A stretch of 64,000 nt of DNA from Blastobasis lacticolella (lineage: Eukaryota; Arthropoda; Insecta; Lepidoptera; Blastobasidae). Shown in pieces: positions 33,052 to 43,856 of the stretch. The stretch is from NCBI GenBank assembly GCA_905147135.1, contig LR990049.1, positions 3,985,428-4,049,427 of the forward strand. Reading direction: 5' to 3'. Numbering within the stretch: position 1 is the first letter of the stretch; the number at the start of each line of letters is the position of its first letter. The notes beneath the pieces were generated by a model. That model worked only from the letters and a program-made list of their open reading frames with translations, searched no databases and was not told where the DNA came from. A program made the translations under genes and the position numbers.

Positions 33052-33308
33052 GTAGAGCTCGTCTAGTCTAAAATGACGCGCCCCACTACTTAGTTAGTTG
33101 ATTTCGATGTGTGAGTGCAAATATAGATAAAGACACTTCATCTGTGTGGGAGCCAATGAACGACGCGTTATCCTACGTTTGAATCTCACCGGCAACTGAA
33201 TGACCAATTACAACGGGTTTTGTATATGTATTGCGTCCATATTTTAAACTTGCTTGTGTGCGTTAATGCGAAGGTGGGGCGCGTCATTTTAAATTAGACG
33301 AGCTCTAC
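33052..33308. mobile_element. 257-bp TIR element (MITE-4)
   Basis: The 35-bp ends at 33052-33086 and 33274-33308 are inverse copies with two mismatches. The outer half reads GTAGAGCTCGTCTA and the inner half AAAATGACGCGCCCCAC. The interior has no coding content. No duplication is clear at the edges. The sharp, well-kept TIRs make this a confident non-autonomous DNA element. Confidence 0.8.
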
Positions 33309-33529
33309 CAATATCTCCTAACTAAAAAATTTCAACTTTTCAAGAAACGAAAAAAATGTCTCACATTTTTATTTTATATAGAAGTTTATTTTTTAAAAGC
33401 TTATTCTATAAGTGTTTAAAGTTACGAAAAATCAAATATCCAACTTAGGGGTCTTGCCAGCACGTGCATCGACAAAATGGAACTTCGAAGGTATTGGTAC
33501 TACGTCGTCGATATACTCAAATATTTTCT

Positions 33530-33805
33530 AAACTACTGAACCGATTTCAATGAAAAAAAAAACAAACAACCATCTTATTTATTTATTTAACTGTTTATTG
33601 TACACAATAACGATATACAGAGAAATATAACAGAATAAAAGACACAACAGGCGCTGCCTACATCTTGATTAAACTTTTTAAATAAAGAAAACCGCATCAA
33701 AATCGGTTCGGGAGCTCCGATGCCACTGACAGACACACACTTCCACACATACACAGAGCCACAGATATACATGTCAAACTTATAACACCACTCTTTTTTC
33801 GTCGA
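33530..33805 (+). mobile_element. Tail E-related repeat with internal insertion
   Basis: AACTACTGAACCGATTTCAA at 33531-33550 should be followed directly by a GCATCAAAATCGG-type block. Instead 33577-33665 holds TTATTTATTTATTTAACTGT, then TTATTGTACACAATAACG, resembling the complement of a tail E 3' end. The host sequence resumes with AAAACCGCATCAAAATCGGT and GGGAGCTCCGATGCC. This looks like a nested insertion of one truncated retroposon into another. Confidence 0.5.
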
Positions 33806-33904
33806 AGGTTAATAACTCTCAAGCAACAGTTGTTAATACCGCGGCTTTTTCAAACTGGCTACAAGTAATAGTCTTGAACAATTTCAAACGAAGTGTCACA
33901 AAGG

Positions 33905-34203
33905 TGCCAAGACAGCTGAAGAGATAACCTTATGAGGAGAGATTACAGAAACTAAAACTGACAACGTAGAAGAAACGCAGAGAGCGTGGTGACCTGATCG
34001 AAACGTTCAAGATTCTCAATGGACATTACGACATCCACGATTTTGAAAAGTTTTTTCTGCAGAACAAGAACCACCACCTACGAGAATATTCTCTGAAACT
34101 CGACACTTGTTTCTCCTTCAACAATCCGCACAGACACTTTTTAACCAACCGAGTCGTGAATGCCTGGAATAAGTTTGTAACAGTTGTGTCACATAGTGAA
34201 TAA
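33905..34203 (+). pseudogene. Non-LTR RT C-terminal region, broken
   Basis: One plus-strand frame reads YEERLQKLKLTT, a stop, RRERGDLIETFKILNGHYD, then FLTNRVVNAWNKF and the end at 34201-34203. The order YEERL...RRxRGDLIxxFKIxNG...NRVxNxWNxLP is the conserved C-terminal region after the RT domain in jockey/CR1-type retrotransposons. Two in-frame stops interrupt about 98 codons. No RT catalytic core is present. It is not the same subfamily as 36583-37806, whose C-terminus differs. Confidence 0.85.
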
Positions 34204-34209
34204 AGGGCT

Positions 34210-35395
34210 AACTTGAGGCAACGAAGAAATGCGAACATTCTGCGCGAACCATCACCGCGGGCCATAAAGTCTACGCTTCGTGGAACCATCAACATTGATT
34301 CTCAAACTTCCACAATATCAATCAAGCATTTCCCATTTCAATTTCCTATTAGTCACATACGTTAAGCGTTCAGTCACGCAGGCCTATCGATCCGGCGGCC
34401 CGCGGCAATTTCTTGTCGAAGTTATTACAAGGTGCGGCTTGACAGTAACGTAATACTACATAATGCTTCCCCGTAGTCCAATAATAATCGATTTTAGGGA
34501 TGGTCAAGTTATTTTCGTGTCAACTAAAGGCCAAGGCTAGATGAACTTATAAACTATAAGCGACAGCCTACCCTCGTTTATTCTCGCTGAAACTAATTTC
34601 AGTTCGTCAACATGTCAACTAGTCGATATTAGGAGTGTCAGTTAAACTAGCTTTTGTCCGCGGCTTCACTCAAGTGTCATATTGTTTACGTTCTCTTTTT
34701 CTCTGTCCGTTGAACTATGTTTAAGCACGATAATCAGGCCAATATGCTGTTACAATATAATATTACTTTACTACTACTACTCTATTCTGATGTGAAAAGG
34801 GCATCAACAACCGACTTTCATTGTATCAGTAGATTTACTTGCGTAGAAGGATATGTAATATACCTACCCCACTGAAGGTTGTCGTGATTCTGTGGTTACT
34901 ATTAGTTTTTCACATTATTTTTGTTCATAAACTAAACTTTTTTATTACAAGCTTTTATTTAGATTCAGTCCCCATGTCTGTTCGTAATTAAATCTTGCAA
35001 GTTAAATTTGACCCAATTCCCGGTTTCCTATTGAGCTGAAATTTTTCACACTGCGCGATTTTGATAGATGTATGTATTTATTTTTCATAATTGTGGTACA
35101 TAGATATTTAATAGAATAATTCGCCAAACTGTAAAAAAGCTTGTTATAAAAAAATATTTTTCATTTCAGAACTTATTACTTAATTTGATGCTTCATCAAG
35201 TTCAAGGGCTATATGTATATAGCTGTTTGTATGTATACAAACATATATACAATTACTAGAATTTTCCTCGAAACACGCAATCAAATTAAGTACATTTTGT
35301 GCGATTACCATTTCATTACTGATTCAAAGGCGGGCGAGGTCGAGTCGATCTTTATTATCCAGCGATGTATGCGAGGATCGATTGATTTGAGCCAT
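34210..35395. other. AT-rich spacer
   Basis: No gene or clear repeat. 35080-35290 is very AT-rich with TGTATGTAT runs. Confidence 0.4.
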
Positions 35396-35517
35396 GGCCC
35401 GTGCCGATGCTAATCGATATGATGGTTAGAACTCTAATTCATTGCATACGATTCGAGCTAGAGAAAACTTTGTCCGAGATAGCCAACGCAATATTTCTAT
35501 GACAGCTTATAGTATTC

Positions 35518-35633
35518 GTTCTGGCGTTGATGTTCTGGTTATGTTACGCGGATGAGGGCCCAGGGTCCGCCTTGACCGTGATCTAGGATTTGGCAGATCA
35601 AGTAACTACAGTGGAGCGACTGCAATTGAGGCT
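35518..35633 (-). mobile_element. SINE-A partial (unit 1)
   Basis: The 3' half of SINE-A on the minus strand, with GGGTCCGCCTTGACCGTGAT and CAGTGGAGCGACTGC. It stops where the second duplication unit begins. Confidence 0.75.
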
Positions 35634-35756
35634 CATGCCGACGCTAATCGATATGATGGTTAGAACGCTAATGCATTGCATACGATTCGAACTCGAGAAA
35701 ACTTTGTTCGAGATAGCCACGGTAATATTTCTATGCTTAAAATAATCAACTTGGAT

Positions 35757-35966
35757 ATAATGTCCCAGTTATGTAATCGAGCACGAGGGGCCAGGGTCCG
35801 CCCATGGTGCCCATGAGGAGGGTTTGGCAGATCAGGTAATTACAGTGGAGCGACTACCATCTGACCTCCGTGACCACCAGACGCATCTGACCAGATTGGA
35901 TGAAGGTTAGCTACACATTCAGTCGTCTGAATGTCGAGGTTTCATCACGATGTTTTCTCTCACTGT
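35757..35966 (-). mobile_element. SINE-A partial (unit 2)
   Basis: The SINE-A body on the minus strand, from CCCAGTTATG to the GTTTCATCACGATGTTTTC block. A short CCCATGGTGCCCATGAGGAG replacement at 35803-35822 departs from the family sequence. The tRNA-like head is lost. Confidence 0.75.
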
Positions 35967-36582
35967 ACCATATTTATACCGTAAATATAGTTCCAAGAAC
36001 AAGGGGATTTATAACACTGTGCGAGCATCCCAAACCTGACCGGTTTAAAATAACACCCGTTTTTACCCAGATCTGAAAGCAACGTAAAAAGTACCTACCA
36101 TTCAAATATGCAGTACTCGGTACTCGGCATCCGTTGGAAATATGCGTTTCCCACATACACTTGGCATTGAGCCCGCTATGAGAAAAACTATAAAGCAGAC
36201 CGTTTTAGGCTTTACCTACGACTAAATAGAGACGGTTCTGCTGGTTCTGCCTCGACCGAGTCGCCGCCAAGTCACCTAGCTACGCCTACGTGCAAGGAGG
36301 GTTTTTTCTTGTTTTGCTGCAATCCTTATCAAGTAGGCATTCAGTGGCGCATTTCTAGAAATGTTTTTTCTGGAAATTTCCTTTAGAGCCGCGCCCCGTC
36401 CGCGGGAGGCAATTGAGCTAATGTTATTTTAAGGAATGGAGAAGCGTGTCTTTGGTTCGGTTCCTTTTCTTTGCACAACGGCTGGGAAAACATTTCGCAT
36501 TTTTCGAGACTTAGTCGAGAGCTCCTAATTTAAGCACGTCTCCTTGATAGTGCTTTAGACGGTCGGATGACGCCGTGATTTT

Positions 36583-37806
36583 ATTGGCATTTTTTGTGAT
36601 CTTTCCAAGGCATTTTATTGCGTCAATTATGAAAAAATGCTGAAAAAATTTATGCACTATGGTATAGCTGGAAATGCACTTTCACTTTTAAAATCATATC
36701 TGAATGACAGGACACAAAAAGTTAAGATTAATTATTCTACTTCCAGCGGGTGTGCTGTGAATATAAGAGTTCCTCAGGGATCAATTTTGGGGCCATTTCC
36801 ATTCCTCGTCTATGTAAATGATTTGCCATATTTTATCAATAAGCACTGCGATATAGTACTGTTTGCGGACGATACTTCTTTAGTATTTAAGATTGACAGA
36901 AACAAAGACAATTTTGACGATTTAAACAGAACTCTCTCGCAGCTGCATAAATGGTTTTAAATAAATAACTTATACTTAAACCCAAGTAAAACCAAGTGCG
37001 TGCTTTTCCAGATCCCCAATGTGAAAACTGGCAAAATAAACCTTCTAGACAACAAGAATCTAGCATTTTCGGATACTGCTGTATTTCTTGGGATCATCAC
37101 AGCCCGTAACAGTCCACTGCAGGACTTAGGGCCTCTCCCACGGAAGGGGAGTGTATTGCCATAATCTCCACGCTTGGCAGGCGGGTTGGAGATCGCAGTG
37201 TTTAAATATAACAATGGAAAATGCTGCTGCCCATTTTACAGACTACGGAGACTCTTGATATTTTGCCTCGAAAACTTTCTTGGGATGACACTAGACAATA
37301 AGTTGCAGTGGAAGAGCCAATTAGCTATATTGGGCAAAAGGTTAAGCTCGGCCATCTTTGCAATCAAGAGAATTAAGAGCAATACAGATATCGAGATAGC
37401 TCGAACTGTATATTTTAGCTACTTCCATAGCATAATGACCTAAGGTCTAAAATTATGGGGTACGGCAGCGGATATTCAGGATATTTTTATCTTACAAAAA
37501 AAAGCCATCAGATCTATATACGGATTAGGCCCGAGGGTCTCGTTAAGGGTAGTTAACACAGTAGTTACAGTAGGTAACACATAGTTATAATACTAGGCCC
37601 AAAGACAAAATGGTATCGATGCGCTTTCGACTGTCCAAGGTTAAGTCCTCCTTTGTTGGCCATTTTGTCCCATTCTTTAACAAGCTACCAGAGGAGATTC
37701 AGAATTTACCTTTCATCCAATTTAAGTCTTGCATTAAGAAACAGTTGATACAGAAATCATATTATAAAATAAATTATTACATTCAAGACAATAATCCTTG
37801 GACTTA
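36583..37806 (+). pseudogene. Non-LTR retrotransposon RT, 5'-truncated and broken
   Basis: This is the largest retrotransposon remnant here. One frame from 36586 reads IFCDLSKAF (motif A, catalytic Asp at 36598-36600), then RVPQGSILGP (motif B) and FADDTSLVF (motif C, Asp pair at 36868-36873). It continues to NLYLNPSKTKCVLF and, after a nested insertion (37095-37275), FLGMTLDNKLQWKSQL. A C-terminal tail FFNKLPEEIQNLPFIQFKSC ends at 37804-37806. In-frame stops occur at 36958 and 37441, and a frame change lies between about 37510 and 37610. Endonuclease and ORF1 are missing. A jockey/CR1-group element is likely. Inactive. Confidence 0.9.
37095..37275 (-). mobile_element. Family H retroposon nested in RT, 11-bp TSD
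   Basis: The host RT frame is interrupted by 181 bp flanked by TTTCTTGGGAT at 37084-37094 and 37276-37286. The insert, on the minus strand, carries GGGCAGCAGC, TCCAACCCGCCTGCCAAGCG and AAGTCCTGCAGTGGACTG with end GGGCTGTGATG, matching 56890-57135 and 60030-60295. It is 5'-truncated. Insert plus duplication is 192 bp, a multiple of three, so the RT frame is kept across it apart from one stop inside the insert. Confidence 0.92.
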
Positions 37807-38110
37807 AAAACTGCGAGTCATTTAATGTTAATGTATGAAATGAAAATTATTATTAGGTTATTTAAAATTTTATTTTATTTCTTTCTTATAATATTGTATT
37901 TATAATATTCCTGACATATTTATAATTTAATATACATATTACAATCAGCTTTAGCTGAAAGATTTACATGTAGTGCCTAATGGATTAAATGTATTTTAGT
38001 GCCTAATAATTAGGGTAGGCATTATTGAACAAATTGTTCATATTGTATCATGATTTTATGTTGTATTGGTAAACATGTAGTTTAGTGATTTGTATATATA
38101 GTAGGTACCT
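37807..38110 (+). other. Probable 3' UTR of the RT remnant
   Basis: AT-rich sequence between the LINE stop codon and the next SINE. It has no frame and no clear poly-A end, so its limit is uncertain. Confidence 0.4.
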
Positions 38111-38116
38111 ACTATA

Positions 38117-38337
38117 TACAGCAATCAGCCAGCGCCATCTAGCCCTAAAGTAAGCAAATCTTTTGTTATGGGTGCCAGAAAACTGATAAACTACTTATAT
38201 TTTTTTATACATACAAAACCGAGACCCGTAACAGATATTAAAATTTATCATTTCAATTTTGGCCCGGCCCGGATTCGAACCCGGGACCTCTGCGTGGCAA
38301 TTGTTGTTAACCAACTGGACCACTCAGATCGTCCCTT
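38117..38337 (-). mobile_element. tRNA-derived SINE-B, copy 2
   Basis: On the minus strand the head has GGTTCGAATCC (complement of 38271-38281) as B box and an A-box-like stretch near CAGTTGGTTAA. The 3' end is the complement of CAGCGCCATCTAGCCCTAAA. It is the best-kept SINE-B here and lies directly 3' of the LINE remnant. Confidence 0.8.
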
Positions 38338-38339
38338 TA

Positions 38340-39425
38340 GAAGTGCCGTGATATAAGACGAAACCCTCGTAAAGTTACTTTCAAAAGGTTGTACTAAGTA
38401 CTTTCCGATTAGTTTTAGTATGTCCTTACTTATTACCTGTCTTTTTTACTTGAAGCTTCCAGTAGTTGTTGTCTTTTCTCCTTCTCCTCACCTTATCTCA
38501 TTGTATGAATATTAACTTTTCCGTTTTTGAATGTGTCTTGAACTTTTCAGCACCTGGTAAGTTCTACTTCAAGTTATTCGATGTAATCCACCACAGTCTT
38601 TGTCGGTCTAAATTGGTCTTTTACGATTGTTTGTCATCTTAAGGACCTAAAATACGAATACATTACACATAATCTTTACTCGCTTCTTCATTTGCAAGGT
38701 ACATTTAACCGTGAATTCCGGTTGTAGCAGCTGTTTTAATCTAGCTCGATGGTTTCGGCGAATCCAAACTTTGGCAGAAAATCCATCACTCATTTCGTTA
38801 CTGTTCTATTATCTAGCTAGAGACTCTTCAGAGCGGCACTTGCAATAACTTTAAGGATATTATTGTCTTACGAAAATATCGTATTCACCAGTTCAGGCCT
38901 AGTCCTATCTCTTCCTAAGTCTTCAGATAAGTTTGACATAAAGCGACTAAACAAAGAGTCACAACCCGATAAACACGAGTCAAAAGTCGCTTTTCAAATT
39001 CTAATTGTGAGCCTTACAGACACGAATAAACATTCATAAGGCTACATTAGCATAACGGTTTCTTATCAGCAATCGAAGAAACGAACGCAGAGAATCAATA
39101 CTGCCTTCCGTGACAGGCTGACCCAATTCAATAACCTTAAAAAAGCGTGGTGACCCTTGGAATCGGAAATTAAAACCCCAAGGGCTCTCTGAGGCGCACT
39201 AATCATGGAAACATTAGACATGGAAATTAGAGCGAATTGCCATTAATCGAATCATCTGCCGGATTGGTTGATAATATTCCAATGGCGGACGGAAGGCGCC
39301 CTCCTTTATGAGGGCGATTTTACTTTCCATTCAGAGAGTGAACGACTGAAGCGATATCGAGAATTGTTATGACACTGTATCTTTGTTAATCGTGGATATA
39401 TCCACTAGTAACTACTGCTCTTTTT
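38340..39425. other. Unique spacer
   Basis: No gene, no recognised repeat and no domain-bearing frame. It is one of the longer repeat-free stretches. Confidence 0.4.
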
Positions 39426-39427
39426 TA

Positions 39428-39640
39428 TTATATACGGCAGACAAACAGGCTAGCTGGCCACTTGATGGAAAGTAACCAGGGGCGCTACCAATGCGTTACC
39501 CGCCTCTAAAGTGACCTTTAATATACCTCTTGAACGATCCCATGTCATAGTCCAAAAGAAACACGGTAGCTGGGAACTCATTCCACATCCGAATCGTACG
39601 AGCGAGAAACGTTTTGTTAGCGTTTATATTTCTAGCTAAC
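39428..39640 (-). pseudogene. LINE 3' stump, tail family A, copy 2
   Basis: The minus strand reads KTFLARTIRMWNEFPATVF, LLDYDMGSFKRYIKGHFRGG, then the family A 3' UTR ending in the complement of GCCGTATATAATAAA at 39428. The frame runs on upstream to about 39800, but that part is not recognisable as RT. MITE-1 copy 2 starts at 39807. Confidence 0.75.
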
Positions 39641-39806
39641 AAACAAAAATTAGTGTCAATTGATAGTTGACTGCCACACTTATTACTTATTAGACTAGAT
39701 CTTTTATTAATATGAAAGGTCAGATGAAGAGGCCATAAACAAATGTTCATGTATGAAAAGGTCAATAAATGAGGAAAAAGCGACAGAGATTTGTCACGAC
39801 CGAAGC

Positions 39807-40222
39807 AATGAGGAGTTTTCCAATAGGTATCTAAAGCATTCCTAACCACTCACTAGATGGCGCCCCGACAATTTTGGTAATTGACAATCGCTTGAAATAG
39901 GTTCTTAGCAAACAGGATACAAACACTGGGTACGTTATATTGGATAATATTGTATTTGTCAATAGTTTTCAACCATTTTAGAGGTTGTAATAATAATGGA
40001 ACATAGTGCTTACATATAAATATTTATTTTTACACTTCGTTCAACCTTTAACAGTTATGTTTATATAAATAAACATTTTATTTTCAAGTTTAGTATTAGT
40101 TGGCTGCATGAAATCACTGCCACAATCATACAGATTATAAAAAGATTACCAAAATTGTAGGAGCGCCATCTATTGATGCTTTTTAAAACCAACTATCTAT
40201 ACCTACTGGAAAACTCCTCATT
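39807..40222 (-). mobile_element. MITE-1, copy 2
   Basis: This 416-bp copy is inverse to 1925-2342, with ends AATGAGGAGTTTTCCAATAG and CTACTGGAAAACTCCTCATT and the two inner AGATGGCGC blocks. The interior matches copy 1 along its length with scattered changes. Both copies being nearly full-length and colinear supports defined element ends. Confidence 0.85.
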
Positions 40223-40297
40223 GGAACGATGTGGTCTCTGCCTACTCCTACGGGAAAAGGCGTGACACTTTGTCATTGTGTAAAATAATCAACTTTG

Positions 40298-40613
40298 CGT
40301 TAATGTCCCGGTTGTGCTCTCGCGCACGAGGACACAGGTTCCGCCTTGACCATGATCCAGGATTTGTCAGATCAGGTAATTACAGTGGAGCGACTGCCGT
40401 CTGACCTCCGTGACCCTATTAACAGGGGAATCTGACCAGTCGCCTGAATGTGCAGGTTTCATCACGATGTTTGCCCTCACCGTAAGAGCATTGGTTAGTG
40501 TTCAACTAATGTACATAACTCAGAAAAGACTCATTGGTACATGGCGGCACTGGGATTTGCACCGAACCTCTGGCTTACGAGTCGGACCCCATTACCACTA
40601 AACCACCGACGCT
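40298..40613 (-). mobile_element. SINE-A, near full length
   Basis: The minus-strand SINE-A runs from CGTTAATGTCCCGG through to the tRNA-like head (complement of TAAACCACCGACGC). The B box region is altered (ATTTGCACCGAACC). A segment after CTGACCAG is deleted. No duplication is evident. Confidence 0.85.
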
Positions 40614-40614
40614 T

Positions 40615-41515
40615 TTTTGTCCGTGTGAAAGATTGATTGTAAGTGCGTCATTCGTAGTTGTAAATTTAGCTTGATATCTTTTCGAGCCCCAGTAATCCCG
40701 TTCCGCGGCTTTAAGCAGGAATCAAGATTCCATCAAGAACTTTGTGGACACGCTGAATTTTAAATGGTTCTCATTAAAGTTTGAGAAAAGGAAGTCGAGA
40801 CGAAATGCATAAATTATGAATACGTAGACGGGGGGATGATAATTAACATGGACAGTTTACGAGGAATTCTCAGATTATGAACGGAGTTTGGATGAGAAAA
40901 AGTAAGTGCTTACCTTTATTATTCAAGTTCCCTAACACGAATTTTGGTCCCTACATTAAAGACGACCAATTAAAATCATCTGTAAAATGCGGCCCGGATT
41001 CTGATCAGTCGAATTTGAAATTCGTATTCGAAAACCTAATTAGAAAAACGAACGTATGCGGCCAGCTTAAAAAAAAATAATCAACTAATAAATAAGGTCG
41101 TTGATGTTTGCCTTTTAAATATATTAAATGAGACGACAACTCGATAAGGAACCCTAAAACAAAGAAACCTTAAATCTGAACCAACAAACTACGAAATTGG
41201 TCCCATGGAAGTTTGCAAAATAATTAGGAAACCAGTCCCCGTCAAGTAAATTACCAACTAGGATAATGCGGGCTGGGCGTAGGCAAGTCGGGAAGTTGGA
41301 AAAATATTAAAGTTAAAGTTGGTAATGAAATTAGTCACGGCCGGGTGGCTCGGAGACGGGAGGGGGAGCGCTTTTAGCCTTGTATATTTCATCACTGGGC
41401 TGTTCAGATTTGTTGATAGTATACTTATAAGTTGATAAATATTGAGTTTTTTTTACATCATGAAGGAGGGTGTGAAGAAGTTCTTACGAGATCGGGGATA
41501 CGCTATATATGGAAT
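40615..41515. other. Spacer
   Basis: No gene or recognised repeat. Confidence 0.4.
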
Positions 41516-41519
41516 ACTT

Positions 41520-41600
41520 ATGGTATTGCAAACGTCCAAGTTACTGCCTACCATTAGGCGGGCTATATGCTGATTGGCCACCTTAGTAGTATAAAAAAGT
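41520..41600 (+). mobile_element. LINE 3' UTR fragment (tail family B)
   Basis: TGGTATTGCAAACGTCCAAG, TACTGCCTACCATTAGGCGG and GGCCACCTTAGTAGTATAAA follow the family B 3' UTR order in the plus orientation. No coding part is kept. Confidence 0.6.
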
Positions 41601-41849
41601 ACCTAGTAGTAATAGGTAAAGCAATAATGTATAATAGATGTTACTACGAAAACGTGTCTGTTACTCTGTTTGTCATCACGGGAACTGGTAGCCCTTGGAA
41701 AGTAGCAGTTATATAACTATCACTCATATAAACATCAATGATTAATGTAAGTAGTAAGGTCTCTCATAATCTCATACACGTGTCTCACTTACAATCACGT
41801 GACTTTATCATGGAATTATTAGTAGGTATAAATAGCTTTTGTAAGGATG

Positions 41850-42065
41850 GATGGATGTTTGGAATGTTTGTTACTCCTTCACGTAAAAACTACTGAACGG
41901 ATTTTGATGAAATTCGGCAGTAACGTAGCTTAAAGCTCTGAATAGCATATGACTAGGCTATAATTTCTCCCGAACAACAATATGGTTCCCGCGGGAACGG
42001 GTCCGAATTTTACGAGGCAAAAGCTACTCATCAATATTTCTTTAGTATCTTGCAAGTTGTTAATT
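41850..42065 (+). mobile_element. Family J repeat, copy 2
   Basis: TTGTTACTCCTTCACGTAAA, then AACTACTGAACGGATTTTGA and TTCCCGCGGGAACGGG. The order and wording match this widespread insect repeat. The right end is eroded. Confidence 0.5.
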
Positions 42066-42940
42066 TCTAAAATCGTTCTTTTTAGATATATCTAGACATA
42101 AAACTCTACCAGTCAGTTAATAGCATTAGTTTACATTAATCGAATCCTTCCATTTTCAATTTACGTCCAACGTCCAACTGAATCGCTCTAGTGAAGAGTT
42201 TTCTCAGAAATGAAGACGTTTTCATTATTTAATTTAGTTTTTACGATCACGACGTACTCGGACCGCCTTTGAATACTGAGTTAGAAATAAAAGCCAATTG
42301 AGTGTTCTACTCAATAAAAACTCAATGAATCCGGTAATTATTTGACTTGCACTCAAGAATTTAAAATGGGAGCGTTTAGGTAACCTTAGTGGTATAGCGT
42401 TTTGGATAACTATCTGGGTATTTATTGTACTATTCAAGAAAGTTACGGTTTCCATCATTTTTGTCATATGAAATAGCAATTCCATAATAAAAACCTAAAA
42501 TTTCGCCAAATAAAATTCACATTTACAGAACAAAAAGGATTTTTAAATCTAATTTTTGGAGCAGGATATCAAAAAATCCTCTGTATACGTAGCAGATAAG
42601 GCGGCGGGCCTTTGATGTTTTTATAGGAAAATGACAGGGTCGCCCATGCAACTTTATTTTACCCTTTTTGTCCTGAGTTTCAGTCTGATAACAGTCGACC
42701 GAAAGTGGCGTGCATACGTTGACCCACGCTCAGACACAGTGCCTTTGCCCTTATTAAATGTGGGAGGTTAAGGTTTACGTTGTCAAATTTAATTCATCAG
42801 AATCCCCAAAACGAGGTCTGCAAACTACCTTGGTAGCAGGTATTCGATGTGGGAAGAACAAAGCCCGTTTAGAACAGTGACATAGACGCCTATGGCAGGT
42901 AGTATACTCGTACAAGGAGCCTACGGTAGGACCAGCAGTT
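42066..42940. other. AT-rich spacer
   Basis: No gene. The minus frame at 42234-42485 has no domain. Confidence 0.4.
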
Positions 42941-42943
42941 ATT

Positions 42944-43290
42944 TACAAGGCATATAAAGCTGGTATAGAAGACTGGGGGGGTACAATAACACCAGCAAGG
43001 ATAGATGTAAAGGCATAGCTGGTAGAGGGAGGCCTTGGAAAGGAATAGCATCAACGCAGGAGGCACTTATAGGGAACTTGGACGGAGGTCTGATACTAGT
43101 AAGAGCGATGGATATGGAGGCACAAAGCTGGTATTTGAGACTGACACGGAGGCCTATGGTACGATCACCAGTGTTGGATGTAGGAGGCTCAAAGCTCACA
43201 CGGAGACTAGAATACGATCTGCAGCGATAGATGTGGCTGGTATAGAAGGCCCAGAAGCGATGGATGTAGGAGGCACAAATCTATCTGTGG
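42944..43290. repeat. Degenerate minisatellite
   Basis: GATGGATGTAGGAGGCACAA-like unit starts occur near 42998, 43107, 43173, 43226 and 43259, with AAAGCTGGTAT and GGAGGCCTATGGTACGATCA recurring between them. Units range from about 33 to 109 bp because of indels. The plus and minus frames across it (43035-43400, 42939-43199) are by-products of the repeat. Confidence 0.65.
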
Positions 43291-43623
43291 ACGTCCTCCG
43301 GCTAATGATAATGACGATCGTTATACTAAGAAAATCTCTTAGCTCTCTAGCGGTGTATAAAACATGCTCGTGTACGGCTTTAACCCTTGAACGGAGGTAA
43401 TAGCCATAACGCGCCGGCCGTTACCGCGTGAACAACCTCCGCTAAACACGGCTCTGCTCTCATTATGGACACGGAATGTCTCTTAATTCCCCCGGTTCAC
43501 TATTAAACTTAAGCACAGGAATTATGGAAATAATTCTCGGTTAAGGTAAGTTGCACGCGAAAAGGTTGAGGTTATTTTTAAGTACGTTTCCGTCAGGTTT
43601 TTGTGTCGATGTACACATGGTGG

Positions 43624-43856
43624 TCGGATGATCTTACGGTGAGGGAAAACATTGTGATGAAACATGCACATTCAGGCAACTGAATGTATGTATGTATGTA
43701 ACCATGATACAATTTGGTCAAGTTTTCCTGTCACGGAGGTCAGATGACAGTCACTCTACAGTAATTATCTGAGCTGCCAAATCCTGGATCATGATCAAGG
43801 CAGACCCCCGGACCCCGTGCGCGAAAGCACAAACGGGACATTAACGCCACCCTGGG
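43624..43856 (+). mobile_element. SINE-A, 5'-truncated, with TGTA expansion
   Basis: The SINE-A body runs from CTTACGGTGAGGGAAAACAT to ACATTAACGCCA. The usual GAATGTGTAACC has become GAATG(TATG)nTAACC at 43682-43701. The element butts directly against the RTE-like remnant that follows. The head is absent. Confidence 0.8.

Larger units (their letters stand above)
35402..35966. repeat. Tandem duplication (234-bp spacing) carrying SINE-A
   Basis: The sequence starting TGCCGATGCTAATCGATATG at 35402 recurs at 35636 (TGCCGACGCTAATCGATATG) and stays alike for about 100 bp through CGAGATAGCCA to ATATTTCTATG. In each unit a minus-strand SINE-A piece follows: 35518-35633 in the first, 35757-35966 in the second. 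The host segment and a SINE-A were duplicated together. The first unit lost the rest of its SINE and the second kept more. Confidence 0.8.

Noticed and set aside
39496..39849. 117-codon minus-strand frame as a gene
   Set aside because: It joins the MITE-1 end, unassigned sequence and the RT tail of a LINE stump. Only the last third is recognisable and it belongs to the LINE.
43035..43400. 121-codon frame, longest in the window
   Set aside because: It runs through a degenerate minisatellite. Its repeated Gly/Thr-rich segments are translated tandem repeats.
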